From: Megalobrama amblycephala
Taxonomy: Eukaryota > Chordata > Actinopteri > Cypriniformes > Xenocyprididae
Reading direction: 5' to 3'
NCBI RefSeq assembly: GCF_018812025.1
Contig: NC_063057.1
Span: 14,099,524 to 14,163,523 of the forward strand
DNA: 64,000 nt
Below, piece by piece: positions 34,691-46,700 of this stretch. A model generated the notes under the pieces. The model had not been told where the DNA came from. It saw only the letters and a list, made by a program, of their open reading frames with translations, and made no database searches. Numbering within the stretch: the first letter of the stretch is position 1; the number at the start of each line of letters is the position of its first letter. The position numbers and the translations under genes are program-made.

Positions 34691-37600
34691 ATGATCAAGA
34701 AATTCGACAAGAAGGACGAGGAGTCTGGTAAGATCATTATTATATCAATGCTGACGCATTATAGAACCAGTATCCTATGAATAACAGCTTATTTCAGTGG
34801 CCGAAGGGATGTCGGTTGTTTTGCTAAGGAAGAGCGTCTCTGCAGGCCACAGCACAACATCTGCAACTGAAAAAAGTATTCTTTATTTAACACTAAAGAT
34901 GTATGTACATGTTTCAGTTGTATACTTAATGTGAGTGGTCGATTAACTAGTAGTAGCAGCTATGTGATTCTGCAGTTTATGTATTCTTTATTCAGGAAGC
35001 TAATGTGCTAGCAGTTGCTTTTACAACCTTGTCAACGAAGAAAATCCAACATTTGCTTCGTGGTTTTTCTGTATAAGACTTGTATTCCATATAATTAAAG
35101 GGAATTTCTGATTGAAGTTGATTAAAGGGCTGCAAATGAGCCACATATATGCTATTCTGTTTTGTCGTAAGAACTTTATTATGAATCAGTAGTCTTCTGA
35201 CAGTTCAGATTCAGAAAATCCAAATCTTTGGTTTTGGTTTACTTCACATATATGATTTACATTTCATATATCTTGCTAATATTGCTGTTTTGTGGTGAAC
35301 TCGGGCAAAGAGCCACATATAGATGCTTAATATAACTTATTCTATGAGCACTTTTCAAGAAATGGCATGATTTATATGTTATATGATATGAAGTTATATG
35401 ATTTATAACTTAATGGTTTGCAAACTCTTACCTGATAGTGTATCTGAATGAAGGCAGATACCTTTTGATTGACAAATCTGTTGTGATGTGTTTAGGAAGT
35501 GGCTCAAACCCCTTTCAGCATCTGGAGAAAAGCGCTGTACTACAGGAGGTGAGTTTGATGCATTTACATCTTAGAATTATATAAACTTGTCTTTAGCACT
35601 GTACATTACATTGCATGTTTGTTTCAAAGGCTCGGATCTTTAATGAGACACCCATCAATCCGAGAAGATGTCTGCACATCCTGACGAAGATCATCTACCT
35701 GCTCAACCAGGTGTGTGATTTATATCTATCTTGTTCAACTACAGAATGTTTTTCCACTACAGTATCTCTCTCTCTATGGACTGATCCATCACTAAACTCC
35801 TTCATTTTTCAGGGTGAGCACTTTGGAACCACAGAAGCCACTGAAGCTTTTTTTGCCATGACTAGACTGTTCCAGTCAAATGATGTAAGAAACTTTACTT
35901 GCAGCCCTATTTACTGATTTTAACCAGTGTTAGACAGTTGTTTTTTTTTCCGTTTTTTTTTTAAGCTAAAACATATATCAAGGGAGCAGTATGGCAAATA
36001 TATACATATTGCATTATATAATCTAATATAATTAATATCAGTGAATATAATTTTAGTAAAATATAATTAAAATATTATATTATACTATAAAATTATACAC
36101 AATTATACAAATTAATACGCAATAAAAGTATACACAATTTTTCTCAAAATTAACATGTATTTTCACTAAATTCACTAGAAGTATTGAGGCTGTTATAATG
36201 TTTTTGAACTGACTCTAGGGGGTGCTTAACACTTTAGTTAATCAATCAAGCAGACAGTTATTGACCAATGCAGATATGGCTGATAAATCTGTGTATCTCT
36301 ACCAGGGTTATTATTGTTAATTAAATCTATTAAAACATTTTGTTAATTGAAATAAAACTGCAATAAAACAAAATTAAATGCTAACAAGTGCAACAATAAT
36401 ACCAAATAAAAATACAAAATTAGATGAAAAACTTAAACAAAATGTAAATTAGAATTAGTCTTGGCAACTAATTGAAATAAATAAAAACTAATAATGAACT
36501 AAAACTGAAATAAAAATAAATTAACCCTATATAGTAATATTTTTATTTAAAAAATGACAAAAACAAAGAACAAAATTAAAATGAAAACTGGAAAAATAAA
36601 AAGTAATAGAAACTATAATAGTAAATGATTAATAATATAAATTTACACTGATTAATACTTTTATTTTAATTACTGAATTGGAGCAGTTAATAATTTAATA
36701 CAAATAATGAGTGAATTTGATTGACAAATCTGGCCTCTGTTCCTGCAATGGAGTTGCTTTTTAAGTGAAAATTATTCTTTTTTTGCCTCGTCTTTTAGCA
36801 AACCCTGAGAAGAATGTGTTACCTGACCATAAAGGAGATGGCCAACATCTCAGAGGATGTGATCATCGTTACAAGCAGGTGCCATAGCAGTGTATTTTTT
36901 ATTTGTTGTGGTAATTAAAATATAATTTTTTTTATTAATGTATAGTCATGTAAAAAACATTACTTGATGAGGAATGGAGATCTTTGCACACGCCGCCAAT
37001 ATGGCACCAAAATGGAATGGAATGAAAAATGTTTTGTTTGTTTTTCAGCTTGACAAAGGACATGACTGGTAAAGAGGATGTTTACAGAGGCCCGGCAATC
37101 AGAGCTCTCTGCAGGATCACTGATGTGAGTCTCAACTGTTTTAAAACTCATTTGGCTCTGTGTAAAAGTTCATTTCTCACTGATAGCAAATGGAACTGAT
37201 ATAAATGATCCTTTCAACTGTGCTTCTTCCATCTTATCCACCAGACCACCATGCTGCAGGCTATTGAACGATACATGAAACAGGCCATTGTGGACAAAGT
37301 GCCCAGCGTGTCCAGCTCTGCTCTGGTCTCCTCACTGGTAAGATCACAATCTAGTGGCCAGTGTTATTTTACTGTTATTTATGTACTATTATAGGTTTTA
37401 TCAATATTTTAAAATGGCACTAAATCGTATAGTATTAGCCAGCCACTAGTCACTTAACTGCTTATTACATTTAGTTTTGGATAATGTAGCTATGCTGTTT
37501 GTTTCTATATTTGTTTTTCAGCACATGGTGAAGATGAGTTTTGATGTGGTAAAACGTTGGGTCAATGAAGCTCAAGAGGCAGCTTCAAGCGATAACATCA

Positions 37601-40600
37601 TGGTGCAGGTTAGTGAGATGTTCACGTCATTGTTTTATGAGTAGGTGGCCTGTCTGTCTCCTAATAAAATGGGATCTCTCTCCACAGTACCATGCTCTGG
37701 GTCTTCTGTACCACTTGAGGAAGAATGACCGTCTGGCTGTGACCAAGATGCTCAACAAATTCACCAAATCTGGCCTCAAGTCTCCATTTGCTTACTGCAT
37801 GATGATTCGCATTGCCAGTAAACTGTTGGAGGAGACGGAAGGAGGGTACGTGTGTTGGACATCAGCTTTTTTTTAGGCTCTTTTAGGCGTTATTAACATC
37901 ATACAGTTGCTTAAAGGTGCCCAAGAACGTTCTTTCACAAGATGTAATATAAGTCTAAGGTGTCTCCTGAATGTGTCTGTGAAGTCTCAGCTCAAAATAC
38001 CCCATAGATTTTTTTAAATTAATTTTTTTAACTGCCTATTTTGGGGCATCATTAACAATGCACTGATTTACACTCTGCGCCGCCCCCTTAAATCGCGTGC
38101 TCCCTGCCACACCAGCTGTCGACTATATTACAGTGCATTTACAAAGTTCACACAGCTAATATAACCCTCAAATGGATCTTTACAAGATGTTCGTCATGCA
38201 TGCTACATGCATGCTTCGAATTATGTGAGTAAAGTATTTATTTGGATGTTAAAGTTTTATTCTGAGTGAATTTGAGGCGGTCCTCCGTGGCTAACGGCTA
38301 ATGCTACACTGTTGGAGAGATTTATAAAGAATGAAGTTGTGTTTATGCATTATACAGACTGCAAGTGTTTAAAAAATGAAAATAGCGACAGCTCTTGTCT
38401 CCGTGAATACAGTAAGAAACGATGGTAACTTTAACCTCATTTAACAGTACATTAGCAACATGCTAACGAAACATTTAGAAAGACAATTTACAAATATCAG
38501 TAAAAATATCATGCTATCATGGATTATGTCAGTTATTATTGCTCCATCTGCCATTTTTCGCTGTTGTTCTTGCTTACCTAGTCTGATGATTCGGCTGTGT
38601 GCAGCTCCAGACGTTAACTGGCTGCCCTTGTCTAATGCCTTTTATAATGTTGGGAACATCATGGGCTGGCATTATGCAAATATTGGGGTCATTCATATTA
38701 ATGATCTCGACTGTTACGTAACAGTCGGTGTTATGTTGAGATTCGCCTGTTCTTCGGAGGTCTTTTAAACAAATGAGATTTATATAAGAAGGAGGAAACA
38801 ATGGAGTTTGAGACTCACTGTATGTCTTTTCCATGTACTGAACTCTTGTTATTTAACTATGCCAAGGTAAATTCAATTTTTGAATCAAGGGCACCTTTAA
38901 TGTAGAGACTGACTTAGTCTGTCTACATATGTTTGTTTAACAGGCACGATAGCCCTCTGTTTGACTTCATTGAGAGCTGCTTGAGGAATAAACATGAGAT
39001 GGTGGTTTATGAAGCAGCTTCCGCCATCGTCCACATGCCCAACTGTACCGCTCGTGAGCTGGCTCCTGCTGTGTCCGGTTAGTCTTCTGCATTTTACTTC
39101 TTGCTGCTACATTTTTGCTTTCTAACCAGTGCACATGACAAAGTAGACTTGATGTTCAATTAATTTTCTCTTCCTCTTTCTCTCTTTTTCCATAGTTCTC
39201 CAGCTGTTTTGCAGCTCTCCCAAAGCAGCCCTGCGATATGCAGCTGTACGGACCCTTAATAAGGTTAGTTTTTCCTGTCTATTTGATTCCATTTGTAAAC
39301 TCTTGCATTATTAAGAACTACCACATGGAGACACCAAAGAACACATTTTTATGTTCAGACACTTGCTATCACCCTTTTATCACAGAAATTGTGGTAACAC
39401 TTTACAGTAAGGGTTCATTAGTTAACATTAGTTAACTACTACTAGTTAATGTTAATTTCAACATTTACTAATACATTATTTAAAACTGTTTTGTATTAAA
39501 AATTAGAATTATATATATATATATATATATATATAAAACTAAATAAAAAATGGGATTTTTTTTTTTTTTTTGTAGTTTTGGTTTTAGTTTCAGTTATAAT
39601 AACAGCCCTGGTTCAAACAGGTGGCAATGAAGCATCCATCAGCGGTGACCGCATGCAACCTGGACCTGGAGAACCTGATCACCGACTCCAACCGCAGCAT
39701 CGCCACCCTGGCCATCACCACCCTGCTGAAGACAGGAAGTGAGAGCAGCGTGGACCGTCTCATGAAACAGATCTCCTCCTTCGTCTCCGAGATCTCGGAT
39801 GAGTTCAAGGTGACTTCATCCCCCAGACACCGAATAACTAAATTGGAGAACAAACATCTGTTTTCGATGCTTATTCGGGAGTTTAATGTTTTATTAATTT
39901 GCACATGTTAAATGATTTGTCTATGTGATAAAGTTCCAGTAAACAATGAGTTTTCGTAACTAAATGGTGTGTTTATTTTCCAGGTGGTTGTGGTCCAGGC
40001 AATCAGTGCTCTGTGCCAGAAGTATCCCAGAAAGCACGGCGTGATGATGAACTTCCTTTCAAACATGCTTAGAGATGATGTAAGCTCATTTGTTCTTCTG
40101 TTTTTAAGCCTTGTAATCTCTCTTAGTCTTTACGCTTTTCTTGTGCCAAACCACGCAACCAGATTTACACTGAATATCTGGTTTTCTTATTATCTGTATT
40201 TTACTTAATTAGTGCCAACAGTTTTGAACATAGATCTTGCTGTAAAAATGTTATTAGATGTTAGAAGTGCATCAATTTTTATTTGCTTTTGCAGGGTGGC
40301 TTTGATTACAAGAGAGCCATTGTGGACTGTATCATCAGCATCATAGAGGAAAACCCAGAGAGTAAGGAGACAGGCCTGGCTCACCTGTGTGAGTTTATCG
40401 AGGACTGCGAGCACACCGTCCTGGCCACTAAGATCCTTCACCTGCTGGGGAAAGAGGGGCCACGTACCCCCACCCCCTCCAAATACATCCGTTTCATCTT
40501 CAACCGTGTGGTGCTTGAGAGCGAGGCGGTGCGGGCAGGTGAGTAGTCTTGAATAACCCTTGACATGTGCGTTAACCTCCTTGCAATGAGCTTATAAACC

Positions 40601-43173
40601 CGCTGGTGCCACCTGTGTGTGTTCGTAATACAGTAGTACAGGTTTTTTTTGTTTGAGTGCTACACATGTTCAAATAATCAAATGCATTCCAACTGCAAGT
40701 CGTAGTAAATTTAAGCAGGCCTGATAATCTGTAATTAATAAGATTCAGAGATTGAGCTGAGCAGCTTTAGGACATTTAAGCATTCTTCTGCTCTGACTCT
40801 CCTCTCACGTTTTTCTTCAAAGCTGCGGTCAGTGCACTGGCCAAGTTTGGGGCTCAAAATGATGACCTGCTGCCAAGCGTCTTGGTCCTGATGCAGAGGT
40901 AGGCCTTCACTGGCAGAAAGTGTGTGGGTGATTTATGTTGGTAATTTGAGTATTAGAGTTAGGAAATGACCAAAGAAATGTGTGTTCAGAAATGTTTGTT
41001 AAACTAGAAAGAGAAAATCCTCATTTATTTGATTGAATTGAAAAACAATGCAAAATGGAAATCCATAGCGAAATGCATTAATATGCGATTTACTAAAGTG
41101 TGTGTGTGTATGTGTCTGATAGGTGTATGATGGACAGTGATGATGAGGTGAGAGACAGAGCCACATTCTACATGAATGTCCTTCAGCAGAAGCAGAAGGC
41201 TTTGAATGCTGCATACATCTTCAATGGTGAGGGTTTGTGTTGCAGTGGTGGTTTTGTGTGGGTTTCCTTTGTTCTGCATAGTTAAGATTCTTACTGTGTA
41301 TCTGATTTAGCTAATGTGAGTGATAAAAGGTTGTGGTGTGAATTATTATTTTATTTTTTAAATTCTGCATTAAAGTTGTGTCATGGTTGAATAATGGTTG
41401 TTTGTTTGCAGGTCTGTCTGTATCTGTTCCTGGACTGGAGAAATCCCTCCACCAGTACACGCTGGAGCCATCTGAGAAACCGTTTGACATGAAGACTGTT
41501 CCCTTGGCTACAGCGCCCATCACCGAACAGAAAACAGGTGTGAATAGATATCCACACTGCTTATGAACCAGAGTCCAATAACTAGACCATTACTCAATAT
41601 AATCCATAATTACATATGCTAAAAAAAAATAATAATAATTGTTTATGGTCCACCATTGTTTGGCATCTGATTTGGATGCTAATCTTCCTATGTCTTTAAC
41701 CTTTTTTCGGGTAAATCACAAAGCTTACTCAACTGCTCAAATTGCACAAGTTCACTTTATTTTTCTCCTTCATGCCAGAAATCGCACCCGTTGCAACAAG
41801 CAAACTACCTGAAAAGCTTGCACCTTCACGCCAAGACATTTACCAAGGTAAGACGATTAGCTAATTGGCAAAGCAATGTGTGTAGCACCGTTAAACCACA
41901 GTTTGAAGCAAACTGCCACATTTTTCTTCCTTATTTTTCTCTCTCAGAGCAACTTGCAGCCATCCCAGAATTCCAGGGCCTGGGTCCCCTGTTCAAGTCA
42001 TCAGAGCCGGTTCAATTAACAGAAGCAGAGACGGAGTATGTAGTGCGCTGCATCAAACACACTTTCGCAAATCACATGATCTTCCAGTTCGACTGCACCA
42101 ACACGCTGAACGACCAGCTGCTGCAGCGGGTGCAGGTCCAGATGGAGCCGTCAGAAGCCTACGAGGTACTACATTGCGTACCTGCACCCAACCTACCCTA
42201 CAGCCAGCCTGGCTCCTGCTACAGCCTGGTCCGGTTACCGGAGGATGACCCCACAGCAGGTCAGACATGAACAAATTGCAGGGGGCTGTTCACACAGAGT
42301 GTTAATTAAGAGAGTAGTTATGAATGTTGTCAAGTTTCCTTATTGAACTTATCCATTTTGTTGCTTGCATTTGTCTTAGTCTCTTGCACGTTCAGCTGTA
42401 CACTTAAATATCTGGTCCGGGACTGCGATCCCAACACGGGAGAGCCTGATGATGACGGTTATGATGATGAATATGTGGTATGTGAAATTTAAATGGTAAC
42501 AAAAATGTGAAAATTATCATTGGCCGTTCTTCTTCACTCAATCTCTCGTTTTCATCTTAGCTGGAAGATTTAGAGGTGACAGTCGCTGACCACATACAGA
42601 AGGTGTTGAAGCCGAACTTCGGTGCAGCGTGGGAGGAGATCGGAGACGAGTTTGAGAAGGAAGAGACGTTTGCTTTGGCCACAGTCAGAACTCTTGATGG
42701 TAAGTTTGGTTAGAATCAATTTCATTATCCTCATGACCATCAATAAGGATGTCAAATGTATGTATGTTTGATAAGGGTTTTGTGGCTGTAGATGCTGAAC
42801 GTGAATTGATCATCTCTCGATTGTATTTATCTTTACAGAGGCAGTAAATAACATCATCAGCTTCTTGGGCATGCAGCCTTGTGAACGCTCAGACAAAGTT
42901 CCTGAAAACAAGAACTCGCACATTCTGTTCTTAGCAGGTTTGTTCAGATTTCATCACTCCAGTTTGTTAGTTTTGAGAGTTTCAAGTCCTGAAATGCATA
43001 TTAGATATTAATTTTCTCTATTTCTATCATGTCTTTCTGAAGGTGTGTTTAGGGGAGGTCATGACGTGTTGGTGAGGGCTCGTCTGGCCCTGGCTGATGG
43101 GGTCACTATGCAGGTGACTGTCAGGAGCACAGATGAGAATGTGGTCGACGTTATCCTGGCGTCTGTCGGCTAA
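34691..43173 (+). CDS. copg2: Coatomer subunit gamma-2
   Basis: A subunit of the COPI coat that mediates Golgi-to-ER and intra-Golgi vesicle transport; it binds cargo tails and Arf1. Coding exons: 34691-34727, 35496-35548, 35630-35710, 35813-35884, 36799-36878, 37049-37124, 37245-37337, 37522-37608, 37688-37845, 38944-39077, 39196-39263, 39621-39809, 39984-40079, 40295-40538, 40823-40898, 41123-41226, 41412-41537, 41779-41847, 41948-42259, 42380-42477, 42561-42699, 42839-42937, 43043-43173. Phases join throughout, giving 2,622 bp or 873 residues, very near the known family length. The N-terminus is [13 protein letters not shown], followed by the adaptin-like helical repeat trunk, an acidic linker ([12 protein letters not shown]) and the C-terminal appendage. 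Gamma-2 rather than gamma-1 is inferred from the mest neighbour. Complete, no disruption seen. Confidence 0.96.
37912..38899. mobile_element. Non-autonomous DNA transposon, long copy
   Basis: Starts aaaggtgcccaagaacg and ends aagggcaccttta, inverted ends shared with the 593-bp copy at 17071-17663. The longer interior includes the same 'gactgttacgtaacagtcgg' palindrome. Sits in the copg2 intron between 37845 and 38944, ending about 45 bp before the exon. Confidence 0.8.
39511..39535. repeat. (AT)n microsatellite
   Basis: Short AT dinucleotide run in the copg2 intron before exon 39621-39809. Confidence 0.85.
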
Positions 43174-43466
43174 ACGAGAGATGTTGTGAGCGACCTGGTC
43201 ACATGCCAATCAATCTGGGTCATTGTCCTTTTTATATGTATCTATATAGCTACTCTAATGTTTCACACAACCATCCTTGTGGCTTGACATAAATCCTCTG
43301 AAAACATCCTGTTTGGTCTGTTCTGAGATATCTAAAATATTGTGCCACTTTAATTAATGTGGAAGAGATCTAATTGCTGTTGTTTCTCTGGTATTTGAGC
43401 TGTTTTGGCCTTGTGTCATGGCTCGGGGGAAACAATCCTTTAAAACACACCTTTTCATTTATCAAT

Positions 43467-43545
43467 AATAAAAAATCCAAAAGAGAACAAGACTTGTTTT
43501 TTGTCCTACACAAAACATGACAATTTATACAAAGACTTTTTTATT
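43467..43545. terminator. Converging poly(A) signals of copg2 and mest
   Basis: Plus-strand AATAAA at 43467-43472 serves copg2 (294 bp after its stop). Minus-strand AATAAA occupies 43540-43545 (plus TTTATT) and would serve mest, 205 bp after its stop. The predicted cleavage sites, around 43490 and 43520, almost meet. Confidence 0.6.
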
Positions 43546-43749
43546 TGAATAAAAGCATTCATGCTTTAAACACAAATGTATTTACAAGTAATGGCATATT
43601 GTATTTGACCAAACTCTTATTGATAATCTTTACAATTATTTGGTGCAATACTTTGTTTCATGCATTTAGAAACATGTTCATACTTTACAGTTTGCATTGG
43701 AATATTTTCTAACATCTTATTTGGGCCAATATTTCACTCATCACTCCTT

Positions 43750-46700
43750 TTAGAATGAGTTGATAAAGCTAAGGTAGGCATTAAAGAAACCTGTGGGATC
43801 CTCCAGCTGTGGGTAATGACTCACATGCTCATCTAGAACAGATACTGTGGATCTCCGAACTAGTTTCCTGAAGATGAGAAATGGAGAGGGGGAAAGTGAT
43901 TATAAAACATTTTATAATTTTATAGGGCCCAATTATCTAAAGGGATAGCATGATCTTTCTTTTCTGTTTGACAGCATAGCAGTTTTATCTTGGCATTTAT
44001 CCTTAGTTCTTGCTTGAAAACTCAGTCCTGCAGGGCCACTGTCCTGCAGAGATTAGCTCCAATCCCAATTAACTCAACTCCAGGCATCCAGGGCTGAGTT
44101 TGGACACCCCTGGGTTATACCAACCATTAAGAACTAACCTTGTAAATCAGGGGTTCCCAAACACATTTCTGGAGCATCCCCAGCACTGCACATTTTGCAT
44201 GTCTCCTTTGTCTGACACACCCATTTCAGGTCTTGGATTAAGGAGACATGGAAAACATGCAGTGTTGGGGAGGCTCCAGGAATGTGTTTGGGAACCCCTG
44301 CTCTAAATGCAATAGTAATGTAGTGCAGTGTTTCCCAACCCTGTTCCTGAAGGCACACCAACAGTACACATTTTAAACTCTTCCTAATTAAACACACCTG
44401 ATTCAATTAGTCATTAGTAGATCACTGATAATGTCATTAGTAGAGAAGACCTGAAATAGATGGCTCAGGTAAGGGAGACATACAAACTGTGTACTGTTGG
44501 TTGTGAGACACTGGTGTGGTGGATAAGTAATGTGCTTTAACTTCTTAAAGGATTAAGGTTCAGTCGGGAGCAAATGTATAAGAAACCTTTTGAATGTCAT
44601 ATTTTAAGATTATATAAAAAATTATTTCATAAGATGCACAAGAAATTAAATGTTAAAACAAGTGCTAAAAATCTTAAACTCTGTGGCTCAAAGTTTACCT
44701 CTCGGCCTTTTGTACAAGAAAATCTTGGTTCGAATATCAATTTCTTTACTACATTTGTCAAGTTTCTGCAAAAACAGACAGTACATAGTCCAATCTCAGT
44801 GGTTCAAGAGATAAAACCCAGAATCATAAGTTTAAATCCCACATTTTTTATTTTTAAGCTTCTAAAAAAGCACTCTATCCAAAACTAATCCAAAACACTC
44901 AATAAGCATCTCAAATTCAGTGGCTCAGGAGATAAATTGTTCTGTTTTTAATCTTGGAGTCCTGTGTTCAAATCCCTCTGTTACTTCCATTAATGTCATT
45001 ACATGCAACTAACCACCCCAAAATGCCACACTCATTGTGAAAGCCATGATGGTCTAATGGCTGAACACATTGGATTGGGAAAGGCAGTGATAGAGGATTG
45101 GGTTCAAATCCCACCTCAGTGTGTTGGGGTTACAACTAACCAACAGACAGACTCCATGATGGACCGTCCAAATTTATTAAAAAAGAAAGCCTTCTTGCTT
45201 TCTGCTCCACTCACCACCCTGTATTCGAACCAAGAACTCTCACGGGAAGTTTGCTCTAACCACAGGACCATCTCAATTTTAAAAAGTCTAAACATATTTC
45301 TTTTTAATGAACAATAAAAATCATCCTTTAGTTAGTTTAAAGAGTTAATACATGTAAACTGACATATATACTCACTGGTAAAGCTGGATAAACTGTGGAT
45401 GTGGATTAACTGGATCTAGGGGTCCATATATCATGTGCACTACAAAGTTAGAGAGTGATTAATCAGTTATATTTACAAAGAAACATTATACAGCCTGAAG
45501 TGATTTATCAACTGATCATCTTCAAAAGCACAAAACTATGTATAAATCTTAATAGAAATAAAAATCAACCTTCCCATCCTATAGTATGAGTGTTAAAATG
45601 CTTATCCTGCTGCATTGTCTGTATAATATATTGTAATATTACACTACTGTCACCTCAAATGCTTATTGCCTGGGGTGCAGACGGGCTAAGCAGCTTCCGC
45701 AGTGCTTTTCAATGGATTAAACTACTTAGCCTCAATAGCACTGCACACAGTGAATCACCTCGGTCTGGCAGCATGATGGCAACTCCAGCACTTTATACCA
45801 CTGAATGAATGGTGTGTGTACTCACATGGTGTTGAAGTCGAGGTTAGCGCCCCCACCCATCTCTCTCTGTGTTTCAGCCTCTGGTTGATGTACTGCAGGA
45901 CACTAGGTGAGACACAACAAAGGTGATGGTTATCATTACAAGCAAAGCACTGCAGATGCAACACACTGAAAAGCTTGGACACCTGTCCATGACCAGATTT
46001 CCATCGTTAAAGCGAATGCCTGTCCACATGTCCCAGAACTCTGCTTCTGTTGGCTGGGTGAACGGTCCAAACACATCCCTTATTCTGTGGGGTAAATACA
46101 TATAATATTTGCAATTGAATGCATTAGGCTACAGCTTATCAACTAAATGATTTATGACTGTGTAAAGTACAACAAATAGATACTATGTTCTAGAAAGCAA
46201 TAAAGCTATACACCGCTCCCATTCCAGACGCTCCACTCACCCTCTAGAGAAAAGCTGGAAGTTTATTAGGCGAGTGAGTACAGGTGAAATGAAGCCAGAG
46301 TCCTTCAGCACCTGAAGATGACAAAAAAATCAGAAATATTCACTTCTCACATCTCAAATGAAAACAAATGTGTCTTAATAAAGTGTCACTCACTTTCTGA
46401 AGGAATCTTGGATAATGAGTCTCAGGGAATATACCTTTAAAGGTAGAAAGCAAAATTAGATCCTTAATTTATATATAGTTTTCATAAAGATTGAATAAAA
46501 CTTTAATGTACCTCCATTTGAGAGGCAGAGGCTGTTTATGGTGACGTGTCCGCTCCTGTTATGGTCGCTCCTGTGTGTTTAACTGCACGTGAGAACCACC
46601 CAGATCATACTGACAGGAACATTAAACTGACTTCTGCCCAGAGAGCTTGAAGGATCCTTATGGCTCACCTGTACAGTAACTCGAGAGCTACAGTGTCTCC

